Assembly (NCBI GenBank): GCA_015068975.1
Contig: SVJM01000007.1
Coordinates: 1-64,000, forward strand
Direction of reading: 5' to 3'
DNA: 64,000 nt
DNA from: Oscillospiraceae bacterium
GTDB lineage: Bacteria; Bacillota; Clostridia; UMGS1810
Below are positions 63,301-64,000 of the stretch, piece after piece. How positions within the stretch are numbered: position 1 is the stretch's first letter; each line of letters starts with the position of its first letter. The translations under genes were made by a program, and so were the position numbers. The notes beneath the pieces are model-generated. The model had not been told where the DNA came from and ran no database searches. It was given only the letters and a program-made list of their open reading frames with translations.

Positions 63301-64000
63301 GAAGCACCAATTTCGTCAACTGTAAGATCGTCAATATAGAATGTATCACAAAGTGCATTGTCTATAGAATAGTCAACACCACTCTGACCGATTCTTATGG
63401 CATTGATATATGGATCGGAAAGCTTATCTGTAGATCCGGTAGGTAGATATGCTTCTTCCACCTTATATGTATGAGTTACTTTTGTCCACTGATTCCATGG
63501 TACAAATGAATTTCCCGAAGATGGTGTGCCTGAGCCCGCACGATATTTGTAATTATCTTCATCGGGACCGCACATAGTGAAATAAACCTTTGAACCCTTG
63601 CTGTTTTTAAGCTCATCCTTTGTGTAAAGATAATTCTTTCTCTCCTCGGCTGCAAGCTTGGAGGGGTTCTTCTTATACACACCGGCTTCCTTGTCCAGAT
63701 ATACATAGAAAGAAATCCTGAATTCCTTGCCCACATCATCTTTTGTTAGCTCTCTGTTAAAAAGATTCAGTATTTTTATTGTACCGTTGCTACCGAATCT
63801 TCCCGATTGACAGACTGACTTTTTGCCTCCGTGAAAGATTTTGTCTGACACCTTGGTGGATGTGAAATCGTTTCCGAAACGGGAAATATACTTATGGGAT
63901 TTCACATTAAATGCATCAGCTGAGGTATACCTTTCCATATTATCGGTTTTTATGGTCACATACTGTTCATTAGCATAGGATGACATAGTCACTCCCTGTA
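60387..64000 (-). CDS. secreted clan GH-A (GH50/agarase-like) enzyme, copy 6, N-terminus outside window
   Basis: About 1200 residues are visible. The frame reaches the right edge, and its first residues (VTMSSYANEQ) look like the end of a signal peptide, so the true start lies beyond 64000. Two duplicated N-terminal modules (each with ILNLFNRE or ALNIFGRE strands), a DNRLRE-like domain and the catalytic domain with GWSFDNEPYASD and INAEWYCKG follow. It lies 41 bases upstream of copy 5. The array may continue outside the window. Confidence 0.7.
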   Translation of the reverse strand, partial: QGVTMSSYANEQYVTIKTDNMERYTSADAFNVKSHKYISRFGNDFTSTKVSDKIFHGGKKSVCQSGRFGSNGTIKILNLFNRELTKDDVGKEFRISFYVYLDKEAGVYKKNPSKLAAEERKNYLYTKDELKNSKGSKVYFTMCGPDEDNYKYRAGSGTPSSGNSFVPWNQWTKVTHTYKVEEAYLPTGSTDKLSDPYINAIRIGQSGVDYSIDNALCDTFYIDDLTVDEIGASVEEVINNPYRLMKYDDLESYDMDEEFLVKRHESFSKFGNQFTTTALSDKYAYSGQKSICQSGRYGNNGTIKALNIFGRELNAEDVGKTFMISFKVYFDKEAGAYKKNPSGVDEDERKSLLYTEEELKNSKGTEVIAYMAGPDGDTFANRTGIGSMGVKMFVPWNEWTEVYFYYTVEEKYLPTGNTSAKSDPYLNAVRIGTEADYSIDNPLPDTFYVDDFKVSEVGAIVNGGFINDSVQAITYFTENCRIPYARPIILEYNKDNKLLGVTMGEITDSEGYCVVSHNINDEESRVYVSVYASAFSPVVSPMVEIIRQPEYMGYITPDMAKARAKEMLALSKAEYKDALSFDERVDKENEYFLTTDDTYTVLNAPSETRGEATGLIAKDGYSSLVKFDISDSQKKSVSNAYVYFYTDSVTTPGKAELYAVSNDWSEDELTYNNCPSKGEKISELQIDYKDIVYFFDITSYINKTVTKDIDELSFYITTPDGDFKFISKEHTHKNYKPTLVFEGVGMKEGEKKVSSFDYSNYIIANKKKDRGTRGEYIPTPTRVVDSLTDYTPVTKELTLNKYGSPVTEEKYEATGYFYTKNIDGRWWFIDPEGYKQIHIGVGVVRPEKGYGETEEQTAAFVAKYGTVDNWAKMVVDDLRPYGFNGCGFVGEYGKMLDAEASGVTPLNQTGYRTILQAYSYGDEMLNVFDPNFERKADKLAKNLVGSYADNPHVVGWSFDNEPYASDGMLMKYLKCNPYDQKNMYNYYTAWEWLKSRHGEDATVDDVTEKDKCDWVEFLYDRYMNVCVTAIRKYDQNHMIFGPKLDKPHQGSFRGMSKWVDVILYDYYGNAWTAEHAMIDRFYRWGGKPMINAEWYCKGADACTEESGLTNFSGVGYQATTQAERGYYYQNFVLNMMESKAFIGWHWFRYVDNPGREDKQFDEGADTNANKGIYTNKYEPWPEILSQMKMVNKNVYSLADYFDK

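Noticed and set aside
43399-64000. The six large repeated genes as a CRISPR array or transposon
   Set aside because: The repeats are whole multi-kilobase paralogous genes with signal peptides and conserved catalytic residues, not short direct repeats with spacers.

Overview
The window reads as an AT-rich chromosomal segment from an anaerobic Firmicute of the class Clostridia, probably an uncultured plant-fibre degrader from a gut. The grounds are strong AGGAGG-like ribosome binding sites, TTGACA/TATAAT promoters, copper-amine-oxidase-N stalk domains, glycyl radical enzymes and electron-transfer flavoprotein metabolism. No species can be named from the sequence. There are no rRNA or tRNA genes, no CRISPR array, no transposase gene and, notably, no transporter gene.

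Region 1 (1-5.5 kb) and region 3 (20.6-29.6 kb) are accessory polysaccharide loci. Two secreted GH10-type enzymes with copper-amine-oxidase-N stalks (2178-4463, 23948-26251), two paralogous glycyl radical enzymes (partial 1-2134, complete 27217-29460), an acetyl-xylan-esterase-like protein, a DUF4434-like protein and a truncated SGNH hydrolase are interleaved with three AraC regulators. Both GH10 genes and the complete glycyl radical enzyme gene share a promoter layout: a TTGA(T/C)G -35 with TNTGTGYCGAA-like half-sites just upstream. They therefore look like one AraC-activated regulon.

Region 2 (5.4-20.6 kb) is a tightly packed, mostly overlapping 13-gene operon on the minus strand, divergent from an RpiR regulator with paired palindromic operator candidates. 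In transcription order it encodes a GlcD-type FAD dehydrogenase, an Fe-S subunit, a class II aldolase, a PfkB kinase, an IolB-like isomerase, an aldose-epimerase-like protein, a DUF4867-like protein, NagA, a large MurQ/GCKR-like SIS protein, NagB, an FGGY kinase, a fused EtfB-EtfA and ManA. FAD dehydrogenase + Fe-S + ETF resembles ETF-linked lactate dehydrogenase complexes. Isomerase + kinase + aldolase resembles the lower inositol pathway without its upper half. Together they suggest an undescribed oxidative sugar or amino-sugar route.

Region 4 (29.6-43.4 kb) is on the minus strand apart from a plus-strand dus gene. It holds two giant (about 1320 aa) GH10 paralogues in an operon with a GH43, then a small MITE-like element, then an operon of GH99-like, GH28-like and SGNH proteins.

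Region 5 (43.4-64 kb) is a run of six secreted 980-1210 aa paralogues. Each has one or two N-terminal jelly-roll-like modules, a DNRLRE-like domain and a C-terminal clan GH-A (GH50/agarase-like) catalytic domain with both candidate catalytic glutamates retained. The sixth runs off the right edge. The overall picture is extracellular breakdown of a complex decorated polysaccharide feeding phosphosugar catabolism in the cytoplasm.
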